Shown: positions 56,732-64,000, counted from the first letter of the stretch. The stretch: DNA of 64,000 bases from Methyloceanibacter methanicus (GCF_001723285.1 NZ_LPWG01000012.1:248001-312000), one strand, 5' to 3'. Notes: generated from the letters alone by a model not told the origin. Numbers and translations: made by a program.

Positions 56732-56968
56732 TTAGCCCTCCTCGGACTCCTCCATCGGATCTTCCTCGGCGGGAGCCTCGTCCATCGTGTCGTCTCCGGC
56801 CGGAGCCTCGTCCATCATTTCGTCATCGGCCGGTGCCTCGTCCGTCATCCCTTCTTCGGACATGATCTCTTCACCCATGTCGTCCTGGGCGAAAGAAGGG
56901 GCTGGCATGGAGGCGAACCCAAGCAGCAACGCCGTACCAAACGTCAACGCACTCAAGAGCTTGAGCAT
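56732..56968 (-). CDS. Small secreted acidic repeat protein
   Basis: A 78-residue product from ATG 56968, with GGAACGAACAG as ribosome binding site. A signal peptide (LLSALTFGTALLLGFASMPA) is followed by a mature part made of short acidic, methionine-containing repeats of the kind MTDEAPADDEMMDEAPAGDD. The aspartate/glutamate/methionine bias could suit binding of divalent metals or simply a disordered spacer. I recognise no family. Confidence 0.65.
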   Translation of the reverse strand: MLKLLSALTFGTALLLGFASMPAPSFAQDDMGEEIMSEEGMTDEAPADDEMMDEAPAGDDTMDEAPAEEDPMEESEEG

Positions 56969-57125
56969 TCTGTTCGTTCCTTCATATAGAGACGCGGCCA
57001 GTCGCCGCGCAACCGAAAATAGTGGGTCAAACGCGCCCCCTGGCAAGTGGAAAAATGCGCGTTTTTCGAGAAAAGAAGGGCGTTTGCCGGGCGAGGCGGC
57101 GCCGCGTCGGAAGCGGGCCGGCTCT

Positions 57126-57201
57126 TGCCCTGAGTGGGAGTCGAACCGCACAACACGCGGTCCTGTAGACCGCGCAGTCTTACCGTTTAGACGACCAGGG
57201 C
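57126..57201 (-). tRNA. tRNA-like gene with unusual anticodon loop (reads ACA) and bulged T stem
   Basis: The minus strand gives acceptor GCCCTGG with TCAGGGC (one G-T pair), D stem GTCT with AGAC, anticodon stem GCGGT with ACCGC and loop CTACAGG, and T loop TTCGACT. Deviations: three bases rather than one between D and anticodon stems, an extra C bulging the T stem (GTGCGG against CCCAC), anticodon ACA, and no encoded CCA, although both other tRNA genes here encode CCA. It may be a divergent tRNA, a degraded copy, or damaged by a one-base error. Confidence 0.55.
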
Positions 57202-57291
57202 GGCCATCGCTTAACGCCCCGGCAGCCTTTCGGTCAAGGGCGGAGCACCGTTCCCCGCGTCCGCCCGAAAACGCCGCGCGCCCACATGCGC

Positions 57292-57768
57292 TCACGGACT
57301 TGGCGCGCGCATCTTGCAGGCGCCGAAATCCTGGAGCGCTTCGCCGAACGAGAGACTGAGACGCGCCGTTGCTGCGTCGAGAAGACGCGACCGCGCATCG
57401 CTGAGCTGGCCGATCGCGGTCTCCAGCGCTTCGAGCCGTGCGTTCAGCTGCGCGATCGCCGGATCGAGCGCGGCGCGCTTTTCCGCCTCCTTCTCCTGCA
57501 GCGCGGTCCGCAGGGCCTGGATCTCGGCGGTGAGGTTTCCGAGCTGCGCTTTGACGCGGCCCGGCTTCACGTCGACGCGCGCGAGGACCGCGTCGGTCAT
57601 GGTGGCCGCGACGGTCTCGGCCAGATGCGTGACCTTTGCGGTGGCGGCAAGCGCGAGCAGCGCCGCCACGATCACGAGGACGGCGGTGCCGTTGACCAGC
57701 GCCAAGAGCATCTGGCCCGGAAGCCGCCGCAGGCGGTCGGAAAGCGCGTTGGTTTGGGGGTCGGGCAT
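57292..57768 (-). CDS. Single-helix membrane protein with coiled coil
   Basis: A 158-residue protein: cytoplasmic start (MPDPQTNALSDRLRRLPGQM), one membrane helix (LALVNGTAVLVIVAALLALA), then a long alpha-helical region with heptads (KAQLGNLTAEIQALRTALQE, LNARLEALETAIGQLSDARS). It probably projects a coiled coil into the periplasm or forms a bundle. No catalytic motif. Same strand as the small histidine-rich and DUF1826 genes upstream (58167, 59004). Confidence 0.62.
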   Translation of the reverse strand: MPDPQTNALSDRLRRLPGQMLLALVNGTAVLVIVAALLALAATAKVTHLAETVAATMTDAVLARVDVKPGRVKAQLGNLTAEIQALRTALQEKEAEKRAALDPAIAQLNARLEALETAIGQLSDARSRLLDAATARLSLSFGEALQDFGACKMRAPSP

Positions 57769-57852
57769 GTCGGCTCCTTCGGGGGGTCTGCGCGGCGCGG
57801 CGGCGGGGAAACGTGTCCGCCAGTCCCAGATTTTAACCGGCGCCGTCGGCCC

Positions 57853-58167
57853 TCAAAGGAATTCTTCGAGACCGGCGATCGCGCTGAGGAGACGATCGTG
57901 ACTCTTCCCGGCCTCGGTGTGGGCGCGGCCCAAGGTCTCGTGCTCCCCTTTCGAGGGGCTGGGGGCGTGCGCGTCGCCGTGCGCGATGGACTCTTCGTGA
58001 CGGGCGATCTCCGCGCGATGCGCCGCGATTTCGGCCTCATGGGCGAAGAGGTGCGCCTCGACCCGCTTGAGAATTGCCAGCGCCCGCATATGGTCCGCCG
58101 ACCATTTCAAATGCTCCTGCTCGTAGCGCAGATGATCCTTATGCGCCTCAACACTGGTCTCGGTCAT
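57853..58167 (-). CDS. Small histidine-rich helical protein
   Basis: A 104-residue protein from ATG 58167: MTETSVEAHKDHLRYEQEHL then KWSADHMRALAILKRVEAHL, FAHEAEIAAHRAEIARHEES, IAHGDAHAPSPSKGEHETLG. About one residue in seven is histidine, spaced along predicted helices. It may bind zinc or another metal; this is suggested also by the DUF1826 gene with a Zur-like operator 130 bp upstream on the same strand. No family recognised. Confidence 0.6.
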   Translation of the reverse strand: MTETSVEAHKDHLRYEQEHLKWSADHMRALAILKRVEAHLFAHEAEIAAHRAEIARHEESIAHGDAHAPSPSKGEHETLGRAHTEAGKSHDRLLSAIAGLEEFL

Positions 58168-58296
58168 GAGCGATGGTCTCCTTCTCGTTCTTCTTGCTCG
58201 TCGTTCTTGCTCGTTGTTCTTGCCGTTTCGGCGCGCACCGAAACCAGCCAATCCTAGCGCGAAAGACACGGCCGGGACCCGGTTCGCTTTGCCCGC

Positions 58297-59004
58297 CTAG
58301 GACGGACGTTCGTCGTCTTCCTTGGCCGGGTCGATCACCAGCAGAAGCCGGGTCTCTCCGAGCCCCGCGATCTGGGGAGACCGGTGCACGATGCCCGAAT
58401 GCTCCGGCCCAGGCCAAAGCCGCCCGCGGAAGAGGCCGACCGCTCCCGTTGGCAGCCGACGGATCTCACGCGGATCCTCGCCCGCGTGCGATCGTCCATA
58501 TTCGGTTCCGCGACCGCGATAGGTGCACAGCAAGCGTGCCGGAACATGGTCGAGGTGAAACTTCCGGCAGGCGTTGTCGTGCAGCACGTCCAGGCGAAGG
58601 GTCACCTTGTCGGTCTTCATGATCCGCGCGAACAATCGCGCAAGGATCCCGATATCGCCGGCCAGCAGCGACCCATACGAAGCATCCGTCGTGCCGCGCG
58701 GCGCGCACAGAGCTTCCAAACGGCTCTCGACCTGATCGGGGCGCAGCACAAGGCGGGTTTCCGGGAGGCTTTCCGGCGGAAGCGCCTCGAGCCATTCCAG
58801 GAGCCCCGCCTGCGGCCGGCGCTGCCAGATCGCAGCGGCACAGCCGGGAGACCAAGTGTCCGCGAGGACGTCCGGCGCGCCACCCTGTGCCACGGTTTGC
58901 GCGCGCGGGCGCGTCGCGGTGTCCTCGGTGGTCGAAGGAGCCACTTGCCTGTAAGGAGACGGCCCGGACAACGTCGTGTCCGGCAAACGAAGATCAGTCG
59001 TCAA
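58297..59004 (-). CDS. DUF1826 family protein
   Basis: The 235-residue product has the DUF1826 pattern: a variable N-terminus, PGCAAAIWQRRPQAGLLEWL, then DVLHDNACRKFHLDHVPARL then LCTYRGRGTEYG and GAVGLFRGRLWPGPEHSGIV then HRSPQIAGLGETRLLLVID. The FHxDxVxARLLCTYxGxGTEY part has candidate metal ligands (H, D). DUF1826 genes are often under the zinc regulator Zur and near zinc metallochaperones; a Zur-like site lies just upstream here. It is probably a zinc-limitation protein of unknown reaction. Confidence 0.82.
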   Translation of the reverse strand: MTTDLRLPDTTLSGPSPYRQVAPSTTEDTATRPRAQTVAQGGAPDVLADTWSPGCAAAIWQRRPQAGLLEWLEALPPESLPETRLVLRPDQVESRLEALCAPRGTTDASYGSLLAGDIGILARLFARIMKTDKVTLRLDVLHDNACRKFHLDHVPARLLCTYRGRGTEYGRSHAGEDPREIRRLPTGAVGLFRGRLWPGPEHSGIVHRSPQIAGLGETRLLLVIDPAKEDDERPS

Positions 59005-59026
59005 AGCGGAAGCTCCATCGAGAGGA

Positions 59027-59041
59027 TGTTATAACGTAACA
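59027..59041. promoter_or_regulatory. Zur-like operator before the DUF1826 gene
   Basis: TGTTATAACGTAACA is an imperfect palindrome (TGTTA...TAACA) of the type bound by alphaproteobacterial Zur. It ends 22 bases before the DUF1826 start, overlapping where its promoter must be. Zur with zinc would repress the gene. Confidence 0.6.
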
Positions 59042-59262
59042 ATTGCTCGTTGTTAGTGGCATCCTCCGGGGGCGTCAAGGCGATTGCGGGACGGACGGCA
59101 AGACCGCGCAAGGCTCAGCCCGGGGCTCGTCAACACGAGGCCGAAACGCGCAAGGCTCGGAGCGCAGGGGGCGGGGTGGGGAAGGCGCCGCATCCCGGCA
59201 AGCCGTGACACGGATTTAACACGCTCCGTGGCTATGGTCTTGCCGCCCCAAGGGGCCCAACG

Positions 59263-59288
59263 GGAACAAGGCCCGCCGGAAAGGTGTT
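59263..59288 (+). promoter_or_regulatory. Weak EcfG-like promoter candidate
   Basis: GGAAC followed after 17 bases by TGTT is near the alphaproteobacterial general-stress sigma (EcfG) consensus GGAAC-N16/17-CGTT. It lies 48 bases before the start of the small membrane protein gene at 59336. One mismatch in the -10 element, so low confidence. Confidence 0.3.
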
Positions 59289-59335
59289 TGCTTGAGGGCA
59301 ACCCGTCCGCGGAAGCCGACAAAGGGAGAGCAACG

Positions 59336-59637
59336 ATGCCATATCTGTCCGGTGTGCTGACCGGGATCATCCTCACGATCGTGGTGGTTTTCCTCATCGA
59401 CCATGTGGGTGACGAGCCGGCGAGCCAAGACATCGTCAATTGGGACTATGTGGCGTCGAGCTCGGCCAGTCCGCCGGCAAGGTGGCCGACGAGGTGCGCG
59501 AGGAGGTGCACAAGGCGACCGCGCCGGAGCCTGAAGCCGCGCCCGAAACGCCCTCGCAAGCCGCGCCTGCGCCGGAGCCCGAAGCCGCCCCCGCGCCCGA
59601 GCCCGCCACCCCGCCGGTCACCACCGACATGCCTTAG
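59336..59637 (+). CDS. Single-helix membrane protein with Pro/Ala/Glu tail, one frame break
   Basis: ATG 59336 follows AAAGGGAGAGCAACG and gives MPYLSGVLTGIILTIVVVFL then IDHVGDEPASQDIVNWDYVA. Near 59456 one base is missing; the shifted frame reads ELGQSAGKVADEVREEVHKA then TAPEPEAAPETPSQAAPAPE, with repeats of APEPEAAPAPEP to the stop at 59637. The joined protein (about 99 residues) has one N-terminal helix and a disordered, acidic, proline-rich tail, as in many spacer-type envelope proteins. No family. Confidence 0.6.
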
Positions 59638-59658
59638 GGAAGGGGGTTTCTCTTTTTG

Positions 59659-59820
59659 GCCCTACCGCGCTTCGCGCTACTTGAGGGCTCTTTGTCTGCG
59701 CTATCGCCTAGCGGCTACTTGAGCGCTTGTTTGTGCGCTACCGGCCTAGCGGCCTGCTTGAACGCATGTTTGTTTGCGCTACCGCCTGGCGGCTGCTTGA
59801 GCGCGCGCCCGAGCATGACG
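59659..59820. repeat. Tandem imperfect repeats of about 37-45 bp with small palindromes
   Basis: Four head-to-tail copies begin GCGCTA(C/T)CG and contain CCTAGCGGC-type palindromic cores followed by TGCTTGAGCGC and a T/G-rich stretch (copies near 59659, 59698, 59735 and 59776). A fifth copy lies at about 59976-60010. Differences among the copies preserve the palindrome in the core, as in structured repeat families. Confidence 0.75.
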
Positions 59821-59848
59821 AGTCATTGTGTCCGCGCATGGTTCGAGG

Positions 59849-59899
59849 CCCGGCCGTCATCCTGAGGCGCGAGCGCAGCGAGCTCGAAGGACGGCCGGG
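59849..59899. repeat. Inverted-repeat element (Hyphomicrobiales-type)
   Basis: CCCGGCCGT (59849-59857) and ACGGCCGGG (59891-59899) form the stem around a region with GAGCGCAGCGAGCTC. Sequences of this type are frequent between genes in this order. Confidence 0.7.
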
Positions 59900-60577
59900 T
59901 ACCTCACCATGACGAGTCCGAGTCCAAGCACCCACGCCAAAACACCTCTCGCGTAAACACGACAAGGTTCTCTTATTTGCGCTACCGGCCTAGCGGCTGC
60001 TTGAGCGCGAAACTCCCTACGTCTCAAAACAACAGCCCTCACGCAGTGAGGACTTGCGGGGCGCTGGTCGGCCGCCGTCCGATTGTTTTTTGTGGGCAGC
60101 CTTCCGGCGCCCCGCATGGTATCTGGACGTTGTGAACACGCCTCGACACCGCAGCGATGTTTTAGAGCCCCATGCCGCGCGGCTTACCTCCAGTGGCACA
60201 GGCACGCGCAGATCCGCGCACCTCACCCGACGACCCACGCGTTACAGCGCAGGTGGGCGGATTAGGGACCCCCGAGGCTGGTCCGTTAGCCGAGACGCGG
60301 TTTTCCGGGGCCGGCCTCCACTGAGACTTCGACGCCCATCCGTACCGCGCCACCCCGGGCGCTGCGTCCCAAGCTCCGAACAACAGACGGTCTGCAGCTC
60401 GCGTCCTCATGAGCAAGGGATGGACGCAGTCTACGGCAGGATTTCGGGAGGGGGATAAGGTGAGGGGAGAAGGGTGCTCAAATGCTTTGGAGCACCAACC
60501 GTGCAGGTCCTCGCAGCTATATCCTCAAACTTCGTGGTAGACTCAGCCATAGTCACTGGGCACACGGTTCCGACGTC
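59900..60577. other. Noncoding, structured region before the GIY-YIG gene
   Basis: I see no gene that I can support in these 680 bases. They hold the fifth tandem repeat copy, a hairpin CCTCAC-GCA-GTGAGG (60037-60051), a long-range stem GCGGGGCGC/GCGCCCCGC (60056-60064 with 60107-60115) and the left one of two direct repeats (60384-60405). Base composition changes to AT-richer from about 60480 on. Confidence 0.5.
60384..60405. repeat. Left 22-bp direct repeat flanking the GIY-YIG gene
   Basis: The sequence beginning CAGACGGTCTGC and ending TCGCGTC matches 61145-61166 at 20 of 22 positions. The pair brackets about 740 bp with the GIY-YIG gene and may mark the ends of an inserted cassette. Confidence 0.55.
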
Positions 60578-61072
60578 ATGTCTTCACTCGTTAAGCTATA
60601 TGGGGAATTTTGGAACCCCGATATTGTAGATTGGGGATCACAGGGTGCCGGGAACAAAGGAACGTTGCCAGGAACTCTAATCATCGACGGGACGAAGAAA
60701 GAAGTTGATTGCTGGGATGCTCGTGGCATCTATATCTTGCATGAAAACTTCCGCGCCACATACGTAGGAAAAGCATTCTCCACGCCGATAGGAAAGCGGC
60801 TCAGGGACCACCTAACGGACAGGCTTGCGGGTCGTTGGGACATGTTCTCTTGGTACTCCACCTCAAACTATAGAAGGACGAAAAATGATCTAAGCGTGGC
60901 TGGCCAGAGAAACCTAAATCCAGAAACAATTATTTCTACGCTTGAGGCACTAGCAATATTGATTGCTGATCCGCCTCTGAATCGCAAACGTGAAAGCCTC
61001 CCGAACGCAGTTGAAGTGAACAGGCTGAATCGCCGCACCCGCAAACCATCCGGCATTACTTGCAGGAGATAA
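60578..61072 (+). CDS. GIY-YIG nuclease domain protein
   Basis: A 164-residue protein from ATG 60578. Residues 50-52 GIY, 62-64 YVG, R76/H78 in GKRLRDHL and E123 in TLEALAILI are the usual GIY-YIG active-site set (Y, Y, R/H, E), followed by PPLNRKRES with the conserved asparagine. It should cut DNA with one metal ion. The gene is visibly richer in A+T than the core genes and uses codons such as ATA, AAA and AAT that are rare elsewhere here, which suggests transfer. It is convergent with the OLD-type gene. An upstream in-frame start at 60482 is possible. Confidence 0.82.
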   Translation: MSSLVKLYGEFWNPDIVDWGSQGAGNKGTLPGTLIIDGTKKEVDCWDARGIYILHENFRATYVGKAFSTPIGKRLRDHLTDRLAGRWDMFSWYSTSNYRRTKNDLSVAGQRNLNPETIISTLEALAILIADPPLNRKRESLPNAVEVNRLNRRTRKPSGITCRR

Positions 61073-61144
61073 TGAGAAAATTGGATGCTGGTTCGAACGA
61101 CCCGTGACTCGGTAGGCCCGGGCGCCGCCTCGCTAACCGGAGGG

Positions 61145-61166
61145 CAGACGGTCTGCGGTTCGCGTC
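61145..61166. repeat. Right 22-bp direct repeat flanking the GIY-YIG gene
   Basis: Partner of 60384-60405 with two mismatches. It lies between the convergent stop codons of the GIY-YIG gene and the OLD-type gene. Confidence 0.55.
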
Positions 61167-61247
61167 ATTTTGGGAGTGGGGACAAGTTCCGTGGTCAACG
61201 GACTCAACCCGGCCCAATGCAGGAAGTAGAGTCTGTTCTGGAACTAC

Positions 61248-63038
61248 TCAGCTTGTGCCTGGCTTCGTCGTGCGGAACTCGTTGAGCTTCTGAAGCAGTG
61301 TCAGCATCGACTGAGGAATTTCCTCTTTGCGGAACTGAGTTGCGACAGATACGGGTGTCAGACTGACCCCATAGTGCTCCTGCAAATGTGCATTGAGCAT
61401 TGAGAACACTTTCTTGCCGGGTACGATCTTTAGCCGTGACGAACTATCTCCCCATGCTTCCTCGAAGCACTTGACGGCGCGAGTGGTCAATGTCGATCGA
61501 TCTATCGTAGGGCTCGTTCTCTTTTCGCTCTCCACCATTTGAGAGATGTATATCCCGCTCGTCTCCTGTTTGATCTGATCTGTGAGTGTAAGCAGCAGGT
61601 CCCCAATATCCTCGTCGAAACTCAGAACTTTTCCTGTCCGTGCGGAATGTTCCCCGACTTTCGCTTTTATCGCGCGTTGAAGTGGTGCTTGCTCCAGCAG
61701 AAAATTCTCCAGTTCCTTTCGATCATGGAAATGCACGAACTCTGTTGAGCCTTTTAATGCGTCGCAGAGCTTTTTGATTTCCGACGCTGACCGGTAATCA
61801 CGGTCGAAAATGACGGACTTCAAAATTGAGACCCCAAGCGTGAGTTCGATCCCCTTGGAATACTCATCGATTCGGTTCGGGATAAACCCGTCCATGGGGA
61901 TCACGGCAAAGTCAGCACGCGTCGCCACGTCAGCGATGCCCGCCTTCCTTGCAAACGAACTCAAGAGTTGAAAGTCTTTGCCTTCGACAAAGACAGCCCG
62001 CCGGGACTTTGCCAATTGAGTCAGCGTGGGATTGAGGTTCGATCCAAGGACCTCGAAAAGATTTTGAAGCTGAGCGGGATCCTTGATTCGCTTCGCTGAT
62101 TGAGACTTCTTGTGGACGATCAGAATATCGCCGGGGTCGGCTTCAGTGATGATTTCCGTCGAGTGAGTGGCAATAAGGATGTCAGGTCCGAGGTCAGTCA
62201 GAATGTTTAAAAGTTGGCGCTGGAGGTCAGAATGCAGGTAGATGTCCGGCTCATCGATTATCAGTAGAGAGTCAGATTCTGATCTCAGGACATAAGTCAG
62301 CATCTGGCACCAGACCTGAAAGCCGAACCCAGCCCAAAAAATCTCCCTTGGATACCGTTCTTCAGGACAGAACATGCGTAGAGTTGCTTTTCCGTCCCCG
62401 TATTCCGGTTCGGGTCTCTCTATGTCCATGCCCGGCCAGGTTTCCCGGACTAGCGTGCGAAACTCATCAAACTTGTCGCCGAAGTGATACCAAATGTTTC
62501 TGAAGTTTCTGGACGCGCGATGCGTCAGCAAAGCCTGTCGCGCCGCCTCAGATTTGTATAGGGGCTCGTCATGTTCCACGGGCCCCAAGACCGGAACAAA
62601 ACCAATGGTCGCGGTGTAGGTGCTCTTGAATACGGCCGGAGTGCGAACCGGGCGGCCGACTGGATTGCAGATCAGGTAACATACGCCCACCTCCGGGAAA
62701 ATCAGATGGAGCTCGTTGCCGTCTGAAAGTTTGAATTCAATCTTCGCAGGGTTCTCCTCATCATAGTTCGTAAAAACGTTCTCCGTTGAGATCGGAAGAT
62801 TCTCCAAAAAGATGCGATAGCCATGATCAGACAGGTCGCCGACACGCACCGGTTCCGGTCTGCGAGACCTTGCACGTCGCAGCCCTTCCGCCAGGATGCG
62901 GAAAGCACCAAGGATCGTGGATTTTCCGGCGTTGTTGGGGCCTACAAGTACGTTGAAGTGGCGCAACTGTACGGAGAAATTCTTCAACGCCTTGTAGTTG
63001 CGAAAGCGCACGGACGAGAAACGTTGATCGACAGGCAC
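61248..63038 (-). CDS. OLD-type AAA ATPase with TOPRIM nuclease domain
   Basis: The 596-residue protein starts (GTG 63038) MPVDQRFSSVRFRNYKALKN, typical of SMC/RecF-like ATPases. Walker A is GPNNAGKST (33-41), Walker B LLIIDEPD (258-265), with H-loop IATHS (289-293). A TOPRIM domain follows: VFVEGKDF (E352), DFAVIPMDGF and SVIFDRDYRS (D412, D414), then HFHDRKELENFLLEQA as in OLD proteins. The family cleaves DNA in an ATP-controlled manner and includes phage-defence nucleases. No UvrD-like GajB partner is adjacent, so it is not a plain Gabija pair. The gene is AT-richer than its surroundings. Confidence 0.88.
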   Translation of the reverse strand: MPVDQRFSSVRFRNYKALKNFSVQLRHFNVLVGPNNAGKSTILGAFRILAEGLRRARSRRPEPVRVGDLSDHGYRIFLENLPISTENVFTNYDEENPAKIEFKLSDGNELHLIFPEVGVCYLICNPVGRPVRTPAVFKSTYTATIGFVPVLGPVEHDEPLYKSEAARQALLTHRASRNFRNIWYHFGDKFDEFRTLVRETWPGMDIERPEPEYGDGKATLRMFCPEERYPREIFWAGFGFQVWCQMLTYVLRSESDSLLIIDEPDIYLHSDLQRQLLNILTDLGPDILIATHSTEIITEADPGDILIVHKKSQSAKRIKDPAQLQNLFEVLGSNLNPTLTQLAKSRRAVFVEGKDFQLLSSFARKAGIADVATRADFAVIPMDGFIPNRIDEYSKGIELTLGVSILKSVIFDRDYRSASEIKKLCDALKGSTEFVHFHDRKELENFLLEQAPLQRAIKAKVGEHSARTGKVLSFDEDIGDLLLTLTDQIKQETSGIYISQMVESEKRTSPTIDRSTLTTRAVKCFEEAWGDSSSRLKIVPGKKVFSMLNAHLQEHYGVSLTPVSVATQFRKEEIPQSMLTLLQKLNEFRTTKPGTS

Positions 63039-63125
63039 TGCTCTAGCCCACTAGTCAAACCCATACCTGAGAGAGTTTACGCAGCTTTGCTACTATAGGT
63101 AGTCCGAAAAGCCGTCCTTAAGGCT

Positions 63126-64000
63126 CTACTCCCCCACCACAGCCTTCTTCCGTGTGCTGCGTTTTGGTTTGGTGGCGGACGTCTTTCCGTTAGCCGATTT
63201 TCCGTTCGCATTCTTGTCAGCGCCAGCACTCTTGCCGTTCGCGGCCTTCGCACCGCCTGACCTCGCCGCTGATTTCGCAGGTGCGCGGGTTGCGCCGCCG
63301 CGCCGGTCGAGCAGCTCCTTCAGATACTGCCCCGTATAGCTGTCCTTGACGGCCGCCACCTCTTCGGGCGTGCCGGTGGCGACCACGTGGCCGCCGCCGT
63401 CGCCGCCTTCGGGGCCGAGGTCGACGATGTGGTCCGCCGTCTTGATGACTTCGAGATTGTGCTCGATGACGATCACGGTGTTGCCCTGGTCCACCAGCTC
63501 GTGCAGCACTTCGAGTAGCTTCGCTACATCATGAAAGTGAAGGCCGGTCGTTGGCTCATCGAGAATATACAGTGTACGTCCCGTCGCGCGTTTGGACAGC
63601 TCCTTGGAGAGCTTGATGCGCTGGGCCTCGCCGCCGGACAGCGTCGTCGCCTGCTGGCCCACATGGATATAGCCGAGCCCGACGCGTTTGAGCGTCTCCA
63701 GCTTGTCGCGCACGCTTGGCACCGCCTTGAACAACTCGGCCGCCTCCTCGACGGTCATGTCGAGCACGTCGGCGATGGACTTGCCCTTGAACTTGATCTC
63801 CAGCGTCTCGCGGTCGTAGCGCTTGCCCTTGCACACGTCGCAGGTGACGTAGATGTCCGGCAGGAAGTGCATCTCGATCTTGATGACGCCGTCGCCCTGG
63901 CAAGCCTCGCAGCGCCCACCTTTCACGTTGAAGGAGAAGCGCCCCGGCTTGTAGCCACGCGTCTTCGCCTCGGGCAGCTCGGCGAACCATTCCCGGATGG
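63126..64000 (-). CDS. uvrA: Excinuclease ABC subunit A, C-terminal part (5' end outside window)
   Basis: DNA damage recognition ATPase of nucleotide excision repair. The visible 290 residues cover the second zinc finger ([20 protein letters not shown] then [11 protein letters not shown]), [20 protein letters not shown] (signature), [20 protein letters not shown] (Walker B) and [20 protein letters not shown]. The last 60 residues are a lysine/alanine/glycine/asparagine-rich tail ([20 protein letters not shown]) longer than in enterics. The frame stays open to the right edge, so the start is beyond the window. Confidence 0.96.
   Translation of the reverse strand, partial: IREWFAELPEAKTRGYKPGRFSFNVKGGRCEACQGDGVIKIEMHFLPDIYVTCDVCKGKRYDRETLEIKFKGKSIADVLDMTVEEAAELFKAVPSVRDKLETLKRVGLGYIHVGQQATTLSGGEAQRIKLSKELSKRATGRTLYILDEPTTGLHFHDVAKLLEVLHELVDQGNTVIVIEHNLEVIKTADHIVDLGPEGGDGGGHVVATGTPEEVAAVKDSYTGQYLKELLDRRGGATRAPAKSAARSGGAKAANGKSAGADKNANGKSANGKTSATKPKRSTRKKAVVGE

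Noticed and set aside
59659..60010. CRISPR array
   Set aside because: Repeats are imperfect, follow each other without spacers of constant length, and no cas gene is present.
60017..60238. Minus-strand ORF in the noncoding region
   Set aside because: Overlaps strong inverted repeats, has basic low-complexity composition, no ribosome binding site and no recognisable domain.
60578..63038. Classical Gabija system
   Set aside because: The OLD-type protein resembles GajA in layout, but no UvrD/PcrA-like GajB gene is adjacent; the neighbour is a GIY-YIG protein on the other strand.

Overview
The window is high-GC DNA with alphaproteobacterial gene order, most like the Hyphomicrobiales (Rhizobiales). 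Markers are popZ, an ExoR-like Sel1 protein, xthA-erpA-dgt-argS-SPOR-nagZ-scpAB-tatABC-serS-surE-pcm-nlpD-yajC-secDF, trmFO, and short palindromic repeats typical of that order. I cannot name the genus from sequence alone.

Layout. 1-5.9 kb: remnant of a tailed prophage (capsid end, head/tail genes, a tail-assembly chaperone with a -1 slippery site, tape measure, integrase). 5.9-7.8 kb: a 1.84-kb segment bounded by a 48-bp repeat of the tRNA-Asn 3' part, carrying one SEC-C/PD-(D/E)XK-like gene. 7.75-8.4 kb: tRNA-Asn and tRNA-Cys around a small membrane protein. 8.7-41 kb: core chromosome covering outer-membrane efflux, polar organisation, aminoacyl-tRNA synthetases, branched amino acids, Fe-S assembly, dNTP control, SMC-ScpAB, Tat and Sec export, protein repair, an amidase activator, a complex I assembly-like factor and tRNA modification. 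41-59.6 kb: envelope and stress genes, many small (lysozyme, K+ channel, SleB hydrolase, GlsB-like, MgtE, MscS, HdeA-like, HlyD-like, L,D-transpeptidase) plus a DUF1826 gene behind a Zur-like operator. 59.6-63.1 kb: repeat-rich DNA followed by an AT-richer island with a GIY-YIG nuclease gene and an OLD-type ATPase/TOPRIM gene. 63.1-64 kb: the 3' part of uvrA.

The genes work mostly as housekeeping blocks: ArgS/ValS/SerS for translation, SPOR + NagZ for cell wall, ScpAB for chromosome segregation, TatABC and YajC-SecDF for export, SurE-Pcm-NlpD for stationary-phase repair and wall splitting. The two nuclease regions (5.9-7.8 and 60.4-63.1 kb) are the accessory parts and the best candidates for mobile defence genes.

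Caution on sequence quality: about fifteen reading frames, including essential valS and tatC, are broken by what look like single-base indels while both halves stay well conserved. I read most of these as consensus errors rather than real pseudogenes and give frame-restored extents.
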